Of a stretch of 64,000 bases of DNA, positions 23,527 to 34,384 are shown in pieces. Positions within the stretch are counted from its first letter, which is position 1, and the number at the start of each line of letters is the position of its first letter. The stretch spans positions 1,014,487-1,078,486 of the forward strand of contig MNCI01022655.1 of assembly GCA_015680685.1 (NCBI GenBank), read 5' to 3'. The position numbers and the translations under genes were made by a program. Below the pieces are notes generated by a model. That model searched no databases, was not told where the DNA came from, and was given only the letters and a program-made list of their open reading frames with translations. The stretch is from Gnetum montanum. Lineage: Eukaryota > Streptophyta > Gnetopsida > Gnetales > Gnetaceae.

Positions 23527-23874
23527 GTGCCAGAAAATGCTAGACTGCAGGTACCCTTGCCAGCTGCAATGCTGCCAGGACTACAAATTCAACCCTTGCA
23601 AAGTCTAGAAATTGACTCAGAAGGAGACACTGCTGCTGAGTTTTTGCAGGTCAAGGATCGCATGGAGAAATTTATCCAGCCAAACCACGGGATTGTACCC
23701 ATCATCACCAAGATTGAGAGAGTTCGATCCCCTAGGCTTCAACTTAAGTTTCTGTAGGCATACACAGACTTGCTCAATCCTACGGCCCCCCCCTCACAGA
23801 TGCTGTTCCATGGAACCAGCGAGGAAGACATCCAAGGAATCATCAACAATAGCTTCAAGCTCCCACCTGAATAG
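23527..23874 (+). pseudogene. PARP catalytic-domain-like fragment in B1 3' LTR (antisense to element)
   Basis: PARPs transfer ADP-ribose from NAD+. The + strand frame contains IITKIERVRSPRLQLKF, then, after one in-frame TAG, MLFHGTSEEDIQG and SFKLPPE. The order 'I.KIERV..PRL..KF', about 25 residues, 'FHGT', 'GF.LP' is the entry of PARP and tankyrase catalytic domains, where the His of HGT is the first of the H-Y-E triad. The fragment ends at TAG 23872 before the Y and E regions, so it is inactive. It reads against the element, as expected for captured host sequence. Confidence 0.65.
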
Positions 23875-23880
23875 TCCAAA

Positions 23881-24072
23881 TCATGGTTGCCATCCTACTG
23901 CTTGTGTTGGCTTTATTTCAGGATCTAGAACAACCCTTGATTTTCTAAGCTTGCTCTTGTTGTTGAGCTCTTGACGCTGAGAATAGAAATTAGCATGGTA
24001 ATATGTCATTTTGTGATGTTGGTTACTTCCATCTACAATTGGGCTTCCATCCTTGAATTCTGGAGAAATCAA
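23881..24072 (-). pseudogene. Short conserved frame at the U3 start of B LTR, unrecognised
   Basis: About 60 codons are open on the element strand in all three B LTRs (also 36141-36323 and 53805-53987), with FKDGSPI, YYHANF and LNNKSKLRKSRVV. It may be a second captured fragment or simply LTR sequence without stops. No family recognised. Confidence 0.25.
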
Positions 24073-24102
24073 TTTCTATTCAAAGTATAAACTGAAATTA
24101 GT

Positions 24103-24179
24103 GGTGTTTCATTGGCCCCTCTTTGTTGACATCTGGAGAAATCCACCTGAGAGACGTTGACAAAGAAGTGCAAAACACC
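24103..24179 (-). other. Inverted repeat covering the polypurine tract of B1
   Basis: The + strand arm 24103-24133 (GGTGTTTCATTGGCCCCTCT and on) is complementary to 24152-24179 (AGACGTTGACAAAGAAGTGC and on), with mismatches. The element-strand polypurine tract AAAGAGGGGCCAA sits in the outer arm against the LTR start. Same design as in family A. Confidence 0.7.
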
Positions 24180-25480
24180 ATAAGCAACAAAGCATCAAAC
24201 ATTAACCATTAGCCCTTGGCTAGATGTCATCGCACCATTTTCAAAAGTACATGGGATTGAGGGGATGCAGTTCAAGATGCGAGGGAATTGATTGCAATTG
24301 GGGAAGCTATGAGGTTAAGGGCTATGATTATTGCTGGGATTTGTGGGATAGGAATGCTCTCTTGTGCATGAGCTGTATTTTGGTCCATGTCCATAGCCAA
24401 TGTTCAGCAGACTTAGAGCCAAGACATAGGAAGTGCATTCTTTGGAGATACGGGACTCTTATAGAGTGTTTACAAGGCCCGTTGTAAATAGCCAAAGCCA
24501 CGTGATGATGTGTAACATGGTCTCTTTGAGACACGAGTGTAACTATTTTTCAAGACAATTGCCTTCTCGCCTAGGGCTTATATGAGAATTGCCAATGATG
24601 TCAATGAGGTCTTGAAGACCTTTTTCCGTGCATTTTTCTCTTTGACCTTTTTGCTCTTTTTCTTTTCTTTTTTCTTTCTTTTCTTGTTTTTTTTGGTCTT
24701 TTTGAAAGAGCTTGTTTTTTTTTTTGTGCCGTGCTCATTTTTGAGCACTTGCATTTTGCATCGTGTACTATGTATTATGTTTTGCATCGCAACTGCTTAG
24801 AGAGCTACAGTGTGCAATAGTGTACCAAGAGTTTTGAGATGAGTGGAATGTATCAAGGGGGGTGTAATCGAATAGGATAAGGGAGCATGATTGGGAAATA
24901 GGGGATGCATCAGGATTTGGGAATGTACCATTGAATGGATTGATTAACCCAGTCACGTGCATCAGGAAAAATGTGATACTTTGTCATCATGATGAAGTGC
25001 ATCTATGCACGAACACCTCAGAAGTATCATCCTGCAAACATAACTCCAAGAATACAAGAAAACCACAAATGAAACAATCATCTAAACACTTTAAACAAGT
25101 AGATGGAGTCACCCCGTGCAGCTTTCAAAGCAGACAGAATCATGAACAGCATCAGTTTCATTAGGCCCCATGAGATGAATCATGCAACAAGTCTTTGTGG
25201 AACAGAAACAGCCAACTGCAATAACAGATCTTTTCCAATTTTGCCTGGTCATCAATGATGTCACTGGTTTATACTCTTAGCGGACTGTTGTGGATTAGTT
25301 TCACGTCATAACCCCTTGGATGGTGCCAGTTTAGTGTCGTAGTGGATGGTGCATTACTAGTTTATAGTCATAGCAGACTATGAAGAGGCAAACTAGTTTA
25401 TAGTCTTAGTGACTCTAGATGCTAGTTTCATGTCATGGCGGACGGATGTAGCAGTTTAGTGTCATACTGGAAAGAACTCT
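24180..25480 (-). other. B1 3' untranslated region
   Basis: Non-coding. It contains a T-rich tract (24625-24730, A-rich on the element strand) and, from about 25265, loose copies of a 'TAGTTTATAGTCATAGCGGACT'-like repeat that grade into the 37-bp array. The point at 25228 is where the tandem-duplicated segment starts. No gene is supported. Confidence 0.7.
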
Positions 25481-25702
25481 GTGGTATCAGTTTTAAGTCA
25501 TGATCCAGGACTACTCTGTGGTATCAATTTTAATTCATGATCCAGGACTGTTCTGTGGTACCAATTTTAAGTCATGATCCAGGACTAATCTGTGGTATCA
25601 GTTTTAAGTCATGATCCAGGACTATTTTGTGGTATCAGTTTTAAGTCATGATCTAGGACTTTTCTGTGGTATCAGTTTTAAGTCATGATCCAGGATTGTG
25701 AC
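25481..25702 (-). repeat. B1 3' UTR array of six 37-bp repeats
   Basis: GTGGTATCAG or a close variant starts at 25481, 25518, 25555, 25592, 25629 and 25666, exactly 37 bases apart. The element-strand unit carries ATGACTTAAAACTGAT, close to the ATGACGTTAAACTAG core of the family A array. Confidence 0.92.
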
Positions 25703-25716
25703 ATACCTCAAGTTTG

Positions 25717-28700
25717 TCAGACGTAGTACTTCTTCAAGTACAAGTGGTTTGTAGGATTGGCAAACTCATTTCTTTCCATGTCAGCAAGTTTGAATGCTCC
25801 ATTCTTGTATGCCTTGGTGACTAGATAAGGCCCTTCCCAGTTGGCTGAGAATTTACTTGGATGTTCTCAGGCGGCCTTAAGGACTAGATCTCCTTCTTTA
25901 ATCGGGTGTTTGTGGAGATCGTGCTTGTGCCTTTGTTTTTGCTATTTTTGGTACCATTCAATTTGATCAAGAGTTCGTATACGTTCCTCCTCTACTGTGT
26001 CGAGGTCAGCAATGCGCAATTCATTATTTTGACTTTCATCAAGGAGACTGGAGAGAGTTATCCACAATGAGGGAACCTGCAATTCTAAAGGTAAAACAGC
26101 TTCAGATCCGTATACAAGACTATATGAAGTTTTACCTATGGATGTTCGATGTGTCATCCTATAAGCCCATAATGCATAGACCAATTGTTCATGCCATCGT
26201 TTCTTGCTCTGATTCAGCATATTTTTGAGTATCATGATGATATTTTTATTTGTAGCCTCCGCTTGACCATTACTCTGTGGGTAGTAAGGTGATGAAAATG
26301 CATGTTTAATGCCTAGACTTTCACAAAAGCTTTTGGTATCTGTGCTGCTGAATTATGGTCCATTATCGGTAACGATGGTCATTGGAACACCAAAACAGGT
26401 TATAATATTTTCCATTCTAAAGGTGCAAACGTGTTTTGATGTGGTCTTCCTAAGAGGAATAGCTTCCACCCATTTTTTGAAATATTCAGTTGCAGTGATT
26501 ATGAAGCCATGACCTGCTAAAGATGACGGTGTTATTGGTCCAATTAAATCTAAACCCCATTTTTGGAATGACCATGTGATTTGTGTTGTATGCAGTTCAT
26601 TAGGTGACACATGTATCAGATTACTATGCTTTTGGCAAATGTCACATGTTCTAACCTTGGAGATGCAGTCGTACTCCATGTGTGGCCAGTAATAGCCTAA
26701 GCGCCTAATCTTTGTTGCCATTTCTTTAGGTGCTATGTTTCCTCCACAAAGTCCTTCATGGATTTGTTCTACAATTGTTTGACCATCAGTGCTACTAACA
26801 CATGTTAGCAAAATACCTTCATATGATTTACGACACAAGGTATCACCTATTAATGTGTATTGGCGAGAGCGTTTTCGTATGGCGTCCTTTTGAGAATGTG
26901 CCAAGTGTTGTGAAGGTTCACCTTTTAGAAGATACTCTTTTACGTCATCATACCATTCTATTGCGTGTGTTGTACTAAAAAATGCTATATGTACTTCATT
27001 TAGAGTGTTAATTATAGGTTCGGCACAACTAGTTATAGAACTAGGTAATGCATGAAACATTTCAGGTGTCATGTTTAAGGCTAGTGTGGCAAGTGCATCA
27101 GCAATGATATTCTTACTTCTAGGGATGTGTTGTATATCCACCTCTACTAGTTGTCTCGCTAGGTATTTAGTCAAATCATAATATGGTTGCAAATGGTGAG
27201 CTTTGCATGTGTAGGCTTCAGTGACTTGATTAATAACTAATTGTGAATCACCTCGAACTACAAGGCGTGAGATCCCTGAAGTTAGTGCTACTTGAAGTCC
27301 TCTAAGAAGACCCTCGTATTCTGCTATGTTATTGGTGCAAGGAAAGTTTAAGCGATAAGCATAAGGTTGGATTTCCCCAGAGGGGTGTATTAAAATAGCT
27401 ATGACACTTCCTCCATGAGAGGTTGAGGCCCCATCAAAATAGAGAATTGCTTCATAATTATCAGGTACAGTGTCTATACTATTAACATTTTCATCTGGGA
27501 ATTCGGGGTTTATTGTTGTTTGATCATGTGTCGGTGAGACAGTTAATTGCGTGGCTATTGCTTGACCTTTTGTGGAAGATTAAGCGACATAGTGTAAATC
27601 AAATTCTACAATCATCGCTTTCCACCTAGCTAACCTACTTGATTCATAGATGTTATTAGTGATGGCATGGAGAACATTATCTTTGCAAATGATGTAAACT
27701 TGATTACAAAAGAGATAATGTCGCCATTTCTTCAAAGAGAAGACAAGGGCAAGGCATGATTTTTCTACATCATTGTATCGTTGTTCATGAGCTATTAAAG
27801 CATGGCTTAGATAGTATACAGGGATCTCGGCCCCATCTTGGCATTTTTGACAAAGCATGGATGCGATGGACGAACTAGAAGTTGCAAGATAGATGTAGAA
27901 AGGTTTGTCATTTTGTGGAGGATAAATAGTTGGTAGTTGGGCCAACTCTTGTTTTATGTTCTCAAATGCTTCTTGGCATTGTTGAGTCCATTGGAAATGT
28001 ACATTCTTTTGTAATAGATGTTGCATGGGGCTCAACTTATCTGTCAACCTTTCGATGAAGCGTCTAATGAATTGAAGCCTACCTTGGAGGCCACGTAGTT
28101 TGATAAGGTATCTTGGTGGTTGCATATTGGTTATTTCTTTAACCTTATCAGGGTCTACCTGTGTCCCTGTTTCAGAAACTAGGAAACCAAGCATTTTTCT
28201 TGTTTTAACACCAAAGACACAGTTTTTTAGATTGAGCCTAAGGTCATATTTGAGACAACATTTAAGCACTAAATCTAGATCTTGTGCATGTTGTTTAGTT
28301 GTTTTAGACTTGACCGCTATATCATCAACATAATCATTGAGCAGACTAAGCATGTAGTCACTAAATATATACGTCATTGCTCGTTGATATGCAGCACCCG
28401 CATTCTTAAGGCCAAATGGCATCATTGTATAGCAAAATGTCCCCCAAGGTGTCATAAAAGTTGTTCTAAGTTGATGCTCTGGATTAATTCTTATCTGATT
28501 GTAGCCTAAAAATCTTTCCATAAAGGATAATAATGCATGCCCAACAGTCGTGTCAATAAGTTGATCAATATTGGGCAAGGAAAAGTCATCTTTTATAGTG
28601 GCTATGTTGAGGTCACGGAAATCAATACATATGCGTATACTACCATTCTTCTTGGGGACTACAACAATGTTTGACACCCAATCGGAATAGTCAACGACTC

Positions 28701-29204
28701 GGATGAAACCGACTTGGTAAAGCTTTGTGATCTCAGCGCAGACTGCTAATGCGACTTCAGGTCTAACCTTTCGTGCTTTTTGCTTTACTGGTTTGATTTT
28801 TTCATCAAGGATAATGCTATGTTGGATGATCTGGGGGTCTAATCCTAGCATGTCTGTATATGACCATGCAAATGTTTTTATGTTTTCTTTTAAGACCTGA
28901 GTGATGTCACCTACGAGTTGCTGATCTAGTAAGGCACTTAATTTCAAGGTCTTGGCTTCGTCATTAACTGTGGTAATGGGGATCTCAGCCAGAGGATCTT
29001 CAGTGATATTGTTAGCTTCTAGGTCTAGAGTTTTGTCTACGTTTTTAGGCCAGTCTGACGTTTCTTGAGTGGAGGCTATCAAATCGGTATAGGTGGATGG
29101 ACTTAGATCCAGAGATTTTGGGCGAATTGCTCTTTCTATATCTCTGTATGGTCCATTAAGAGACAATTTTGAGAGGATGTTGTGGTTGGCCATGATACTC
29201 GCTC
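25717..29204 (-). pseudogene. pol: B1 pol: RT, RNase H, archaeal-type RNase H, integrase; few stops
   Basis: First ATG is at 29193, just after a 3' splice-site-like TTGGCAG. RT: VDYSDWVSNIVVVPKKNG, FRDLN, PFGLKNAGAAYQ and YVDD (about 28330). First RNase H about 27950-27590 (FYIYLATS, HYLF). Second RNase H about 27435-27080 (FDGAS, AEYEGLLRGL, RGDSQLV, IIADALA). Integrase from about 26775: HEGLCGGN (second zinc His is Asn), CDICQ, GLDLIGP, TDNGP, then 35 residues to the Glu of NGQAEATNK, so all three catalytic acids are present. The end has WEGPYLV. Stops include TAA at 27582 (Gln in B2), one just after TDNGP and an AA*E near 25880. Confidence 0.92.
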
Positions 29205-29879
29205 CTGCCAATTAAAACAGGAGTGAAATAAGAGATACTCCCTCAATAAGAGAGTTAGAAAGTGTAAACGAATATAGGATAACTAGTTTGGTGGAATGTA
29301 TAAAGACTGATGTAATGGCCTGAATTTTAATTATGGTATAAAATGGTTGCATCGTTATCTTTATGTTTCATGTAAATGTTTTTGTCATTTTTCATGTTTT
29401 TTATTGTTTTTCTTTGTTTTCTAGAGTATATGTGTGCAACTAAATGTAACATAAATTTCTAAAGTGTAAAGCAAGATGTAAGGTAAATACTTGGAAAAGA
29501 AAGCAACGACCGTGCAAGAATCTAAATCGTAACTTGTAACCTGTAAGCGAAAATTCAATGTAAGATGATGAGAGTTTGTAAATTTGTAATTTGTTGGCTC
29601 TAGTTTAAAGCCATTTTGGGCTTGGTACATCAGTTTAAAGTCTTGATGGACTGTTGCATCTGTTGTTAAAGAAAGGATTACCAGTTTTATGCCATGGTGG
29701 GCCAAAGGTAGTAATGTTTTCAAGAAGTTTTAAATGGAACCGGCCATTTCTGACCGTGGCTAGTTTAATGTCATTGCAGACATGTCATAGTTTAATGTCA
29801 TTTCGGACAGTTCGTAGTTTAACATCATTTCGGACAGTTCGTAGTTTAACGTCATTTCGGACAGTTCGTATCATTCGTT
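29205..29879 (-). other. B1 protease-RT spacer, candidate intron
   Basis: About 675 bases separate the gag-protease stop from pol. The element-strand 3' end has a branch-site-like TTCTAACTC, a pyrimidine-rich run and TTGGCAG directly before pol, as expected of an intron acceptor. Ogre-type Tat elements are known to splice out sequence between protease and RT. I could not identify the donor. A 27-bp repeat array lies in its first part. Confidence 0.55.
29761..29872 (-). repeat. Four 27-bp repeats in the B1 spacer
   Basis: The + strand TAGTTTAA motif starts at 29761, 29788, 29815 and 29842, exactly 27 bases apart. The element-strand unit is GAAATGACGTTAAACTAC plus GAACTGTCC. The A3 spacer has the same period and core. 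Confidence 0.9.
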
Positions 29880-32800
29880 CTAGTTGTTGAGTTGCCTCTT
29901 GATCTTTTGTAGCTTAACATGTGGGGATGGGTGTATGGGTATGATTTTATATTCACCTTCCCCTTCATCAGTGATGTCAAAGGGTAGTTCCGACCAAGAG
30001 ACATCAGCAGGAATGGCTCCTATGTCTGTGTCTTCTTGAGTTTCTTCAGTGCTAGTTGGGTTGTGAATCAATGTTGGGTTCACATTTTGATGTATGTCTA
30101 TGGTTTCTTGTTTAGGCTTAATGAACTCAATTTCTGAACCTTGACCTACCTCAAGGTATGAGGAAATGATCGATGGTGTTGTATCCCCATGTATGATGAT
30201 CTCACCACCCTCGTAAGGTAGATGTATCTCCTGATGGATTGGTGAAGATACGGCTTTAAGTTGAGCTAGCCAAGGACGTCCTAGGATCAGATTAAACCCT
30301 GGCATTTCATCAACCACTATGAATTCAGCTGATGTAGGGAATTGGTCTCCGGCTATGAAATCTAAGGTAACCATGCCTTTTACTCCCACACGGGAACCAC
30401 TGAAGGATCTCAAGAAAGAGGTTGTTGTAGGTTGTATTTGTTCAGTGAGTCCCAGTTTTTCGATGATGGAAAAAGGTATTACATTTGTTGCTGCACCATC
30501 ATCGACATGCACCCTACGTATTTTGAAATGATCAACCTGTATTGTTATGAACATAGGGGCCGTGGTGATTTCCCTTGTTTTCTCATCTAGCTTAATGTCC
30601 TTAGCATGGAATTCTAAGGATGTGGTTTTTGATTCCTAAAGTTGTGGGGATAATACTGCATAAATGGATGGTTCATCTGCAGGAAGATCCTCACTAACAG
30701 GAATTGAAGTTAGCATTCATACGAGAGCCTCTCGATGTACTGGTGAAGTCATCACTAGGTCATACAAACTTAAAGAAGTATTTTTTTGTTTTAAGGCTTG
30801 TGTGACCTGGGTCAATGCATTAGCTAGGTCTTTTCCGTTTGGGACATTCTTATCTATAGAAATTTGGTCCATTTGACCTAGCATTCATATTTCTCATGGA
30901 GGGGTTTTTACGTTAGTAGCTGAGAATGTTGGGTTTGGGATATGACTTGTACTAGGCTCATTAACGGACGAACTCATGGGAACAGTGCTCAGCAGTGTAG
31001 GCTTTGGTAGTCCTAATTCATGTCCATGGTTTTCTCTCTCCATACACTCTCTTTTTTCTTTTTCCAAGCGTTCTCTTATTAGTCTATTAGCAAGGCGTTC
31101 TCGCAAAGGTCGTCGAGAAGTGGAGGTGGGTTGCGTGCCAGGGTGTTTTGGCACCTGGACCACAAAGGGAATGGGTCGGTTTTCAGATGGTATGTGTGTT
31201 GTGGTGGCAACCGAAGGAGGTATGCAGATGATGAATGGTTTTGATGGTATGGGGGACGTGCGTGTGATAAAAGGGGTTTGAGGAGATGTTGGGGTAGGTG
31301 TGTTTTCTAAAGGCCTCCGAATCACAAAAGGTCTTCGCGGAACATCTTTTCTGTTTTCCATATGGATAGTATGAATCACATACGGGGCATCATTGGTTTT
31401 GGTATTGAGAGGGCCTTTGTAGACCCCCATGGATTGGTTTTGGGGCCTTACTGGGTTTGTCTCGTCGAATACCACTTCAACCCCATCTATCATGCATTGT
31501 ATGTCTTGTTTTAATGCAAAGCAATAATCAGTCCCATGACCACACCATTGATGATATTCATAAAACCTATCCAACCTAAAGCCTTTTGGAATGGGAGATT
31601 CATTTGATGTTGCTAAGGCTGGGTTTTTGGCCAATTCGCAAAAGCGATCATGTCTTTGTGAGGCTGCAGGAGACATTTGTTTGTGTTGAATTAGCCCAGC
31701 CTTTAGAAGTTGATCAAGTAGTTGTGAAGGCTTCATGGGCAATGGTGTGTATTGAATAGGGTCTTTCCTTTTGAAGGTACGTGCATGACCTGTGTTGTTG
31801 TTTCTATTTGAGGAACATTTAGGTGTATGAGTGGTTGCTGTTCTTTCATAGTTGTTTGGGATAGTGGGTTGTTTTCCCTCAGCCACTGCTGCTACCATTG
31901 TTTTGGGTTTATCTTTCCTTATGTGTTGGCTTCTAAAGGTTGAGTAGATTGGGTCATTACTTGTTTGTGCCGCTTCTTCTATGTCTTTGATTTGTACAAA
32001 TGCTTGGCTCAATGTGCAGGCTTTTAGGTAGTAAAGTTTTGACTTAATAAAGTCATTCACAGCTGACTTAAGGATAGTGAGTAAATATGTTTCGTGGATA
32101 GCTTCATGAAGTTTGTTTAAGGCTACACTCCACCTTTGGATAAATTTCTGCGCTAGCTCTAATGGCACTTGTTTAATTTGAATCAAGCTATCTAATGTGG
32201 CTTCAGGTCTCAGATTGTATTTGAAATGGGTGAAAAATTGATGCAAAAAATTCTCTAAAGAAGATATGGAGCTACGTGGTAGAGATCGGTACCAGTCTAA
32301 GGCTTTTTCGGTTAAGGACATTGCAAACACTCGCAAGATTACATGGGGCCATGCTTGAAGTAAAAGGCTTTCGGTTCTAAATGTTACTAGGTGGGCATTT
32401 GGGTCCCCTTCTCCATTCTACTTGGTCAATTGAGGTAATGAGAATCCTTTTGGCAAGGTCAAGGGTCGAACTGAGGGGTTAATTGGTCATCTTGATAGAA
32501 ATCTAGTACCTTGACTTCCTCATTGTTGAAAGTTTTAAGACGTTTTAATTCTTCTGCTAATGAGTGCATCATTTTTTGTGTGTCTGCCCATTCTTGGGCG
32601 GTAGGCAAACCAATGGATTGAGTTGATTGTGGATGATAATGGTTTAACTGTTGCATTGTTTGTGGGAAAGCAAGTTGTTGGGCTAACATTTTTTGTGGTG
32701 GGATGGTATTCGGGACTGAGACTACTGGTGGAATCCATTGCCCAACCACTTGTTGTGAGGCAACACCTTGAATATGTTGGGTAGGAGTAATCAATGGTGC

Positions 32801-33532
32801 CCTATGAATTTGCATCTGGGGTATGTAATGGGTGGATGTGGAAGCTGGTATGACTGACGGTATTCCAATTACTTGAGGTTGGAGGATTGACCCTGCGTTG
32901 GTTTGGGGGAGTTGTTGGGACTGCACTGGTGGAGGAATGATGGAAGTGGATGCATCAGAGTGAATGTTATTGAGCACGGAGAAGATAGGGATGGAATGGG
33001 AAACAGGTGCTTGAATGTTTGTGGATGAAGAAGGAAACATAGTTTCTTCTAGGAAAGGATGGGATAATAGGTTTGTGTGGGCATGGGGGCTAACAGTATG
33101 GTATGATTCTCCATGTTCAGATTGGGCTGCAAAGTCATCTTCTTCATCTTAAGGCTCTATGGGAGGTAGTTGTAAGGCTTGACTTCTAGTCATAAGAAGT
33201 TGGGATATGAGTTTATGATGGTTTTTAGATAGTGGGATTATGTCAAAAGCTGAAGGGATAAACTCACGTCCTCCTTTATGGATGAATTCATATTCTCGCT
33301 TAGCTTCCCTCTCTATATGATCAATGGGTAGGTTGGCTTGGATCTTGACAGAGATAAAATTATATTGTTCAGGTGTAAGAGTTGCGTAAATAGGGTGTTT
33401 GCCTTATAGCTTGAGGGATTGGTGTGTAGGGCCTTGAGGATTTATGTGTTCAGTAACGGTTATGGATTCCGTAGCAATCACAGGGTTCGAAGCAATTGGT
33501 AGTGTTACTGGGTTGACTTGGGAAGATTCCAT
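29880..33532 (-). pseudogene. gag: B1 gag-protease
   Basis: I take the ATG at 33532 as start, though the frame is open upstream to about 33637. N-terminal domain about 33335-33180: QYNFIS, KREYEFI, GREFIPS, QLLMTR. Then a Pro/Gln-rich linker, helix EELKRLKT, capsid core from about 32420 (NGEGDP, LDWYRSLP, KFIQRWS, VNDFIKSKLYYL), zinc knuckle near 31550 where the first Cys is Tyr (YEYHQWCGHGTDYC), a Pro-rich linker, the conserved NTSLSLYDLVMTS block at about 30780, and an aspartic protease (HVDDGAATNVIP about 30510, NLILGRPW about 30285). A frameshift lies near 32480; stops lie near 33400, 33150, 30890, 30700 and 30640. Confidence 0.9.
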
Positions 33533-33695
33533 GATAAATGTGAATGGATTGGGATAGATGAATGGAGTTGGATCGTAAGCATTTGTAGCATGAGGTGACA
33601 CAAGCTTAGTGTGATCAACAGGGATGAAGAGACTCAAATGGGCAAGATGGATGAGTTTTGATAGGTAGTGAGGTTTTAATCAATAACAAGAAAGT

Positions 33696-33714
33696 GGCCC
33701 TCCTTCTAGCGCCA
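33696..33714 (-). other. Primer-binding-like site of B1
   Basis: The element strand reads TGGCGCTAGAAGGAGGGCC, starting five bases after the LTR end. It nearly matches the family A site. No matching plant tRNA comes to mind. Confidence 0.65.
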
Positions 33715-34347
33715 AAAACTGTATTGACCTAAATCGTCGGTGTAAGGCTGGAAGGGAAGCAAACACCGAGAGATCATTGGGCAACCACAGCAGACCCTGC
33801 CTTCGCTTGAGGGCAAGCTAGAAAAAGGGAACGAAGGAAAAGTGCCTTGGATGCTTTGCACGCAAATCAACCAAGGACTTCCCCGAGTATAAGCTACGAC
33901 TAGTGCTGGGGTTATTGTAAACGGTATGTAAACGGAATGCAAACGGCGATACGAAATGTAAATAAAGCGTACTGAATTATGAATGAAGCATGAACAAAGT
34001 TGTATTTGTAAAGCATAAATAGAACTAAACAATGTAAATGGGAGGTAATAATGAAATTTTATTATATTGTTTTAGAAAAATGTACACCGGTCAAAGCGTA
34101 GTTGCACAAGTGTGAATGGCAAGTCAAACGCCTAGCCCCAGAAGGATATGATGCGACGATGTGAGAAGAACTTAAAAGCCAAAAATCGGATGTGCTGAGC
34201 GCCCAAGGATTGCAAGTTCTGTCCTCCTTCGGAATCGCCAATTTCTCCAATCTTTGCCTCTTCCAATCTTCTTCTCCTTCTTGATGCTTTTGCTTTTGCT
34301 TCTCTTTGTCTCCTCCTTCTTTCTTTAATTTGTGTGAATTGGTAGGG

Positions 34348-34384
34348 TATTTATAGATTTGGGCTAGGGTTTTGGCTAGGGTTT
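34348..34384 (-). promoter_or_regulatory. Telo-boxes and TATA box in B1 5' LTR
   Basis: Two AAACCCTA motifs precede TATAAATA on the minus strand. This LTR would drive the genomic transcript of B1 leftward. Confidence 0.7.

Larger units (their letters stand above)
21491..24111 (-). repeat. B1 3' LTR (left, 2621 bp)
   Basis: Element-strand ends are TGAAACACCAC (at 24111) and GTCAGTACA (at 21491). U3 is about 2 kb and a mosaic: an antisense PARP-like fragment, a GC-rich stretch (about 23160-23450), and two sense-strand blocks that read as possible gene fragments. R/U5 is about 630 bases after the TATA box. Confidence 0.92.

Noticed and set aside
24578-24787. Lysine-rich small protein on the minus strand
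   Set aside because: It is the complement of a T-rich tract in the B1 3' UTR; low complexity and no counterpart elsewhere.
25481-25702. CRISPR-like array
   Set aside because: Units are contiguous with no spacers, lie in a plant retrotransposon 3' UTR, and vary like a minisatellite.
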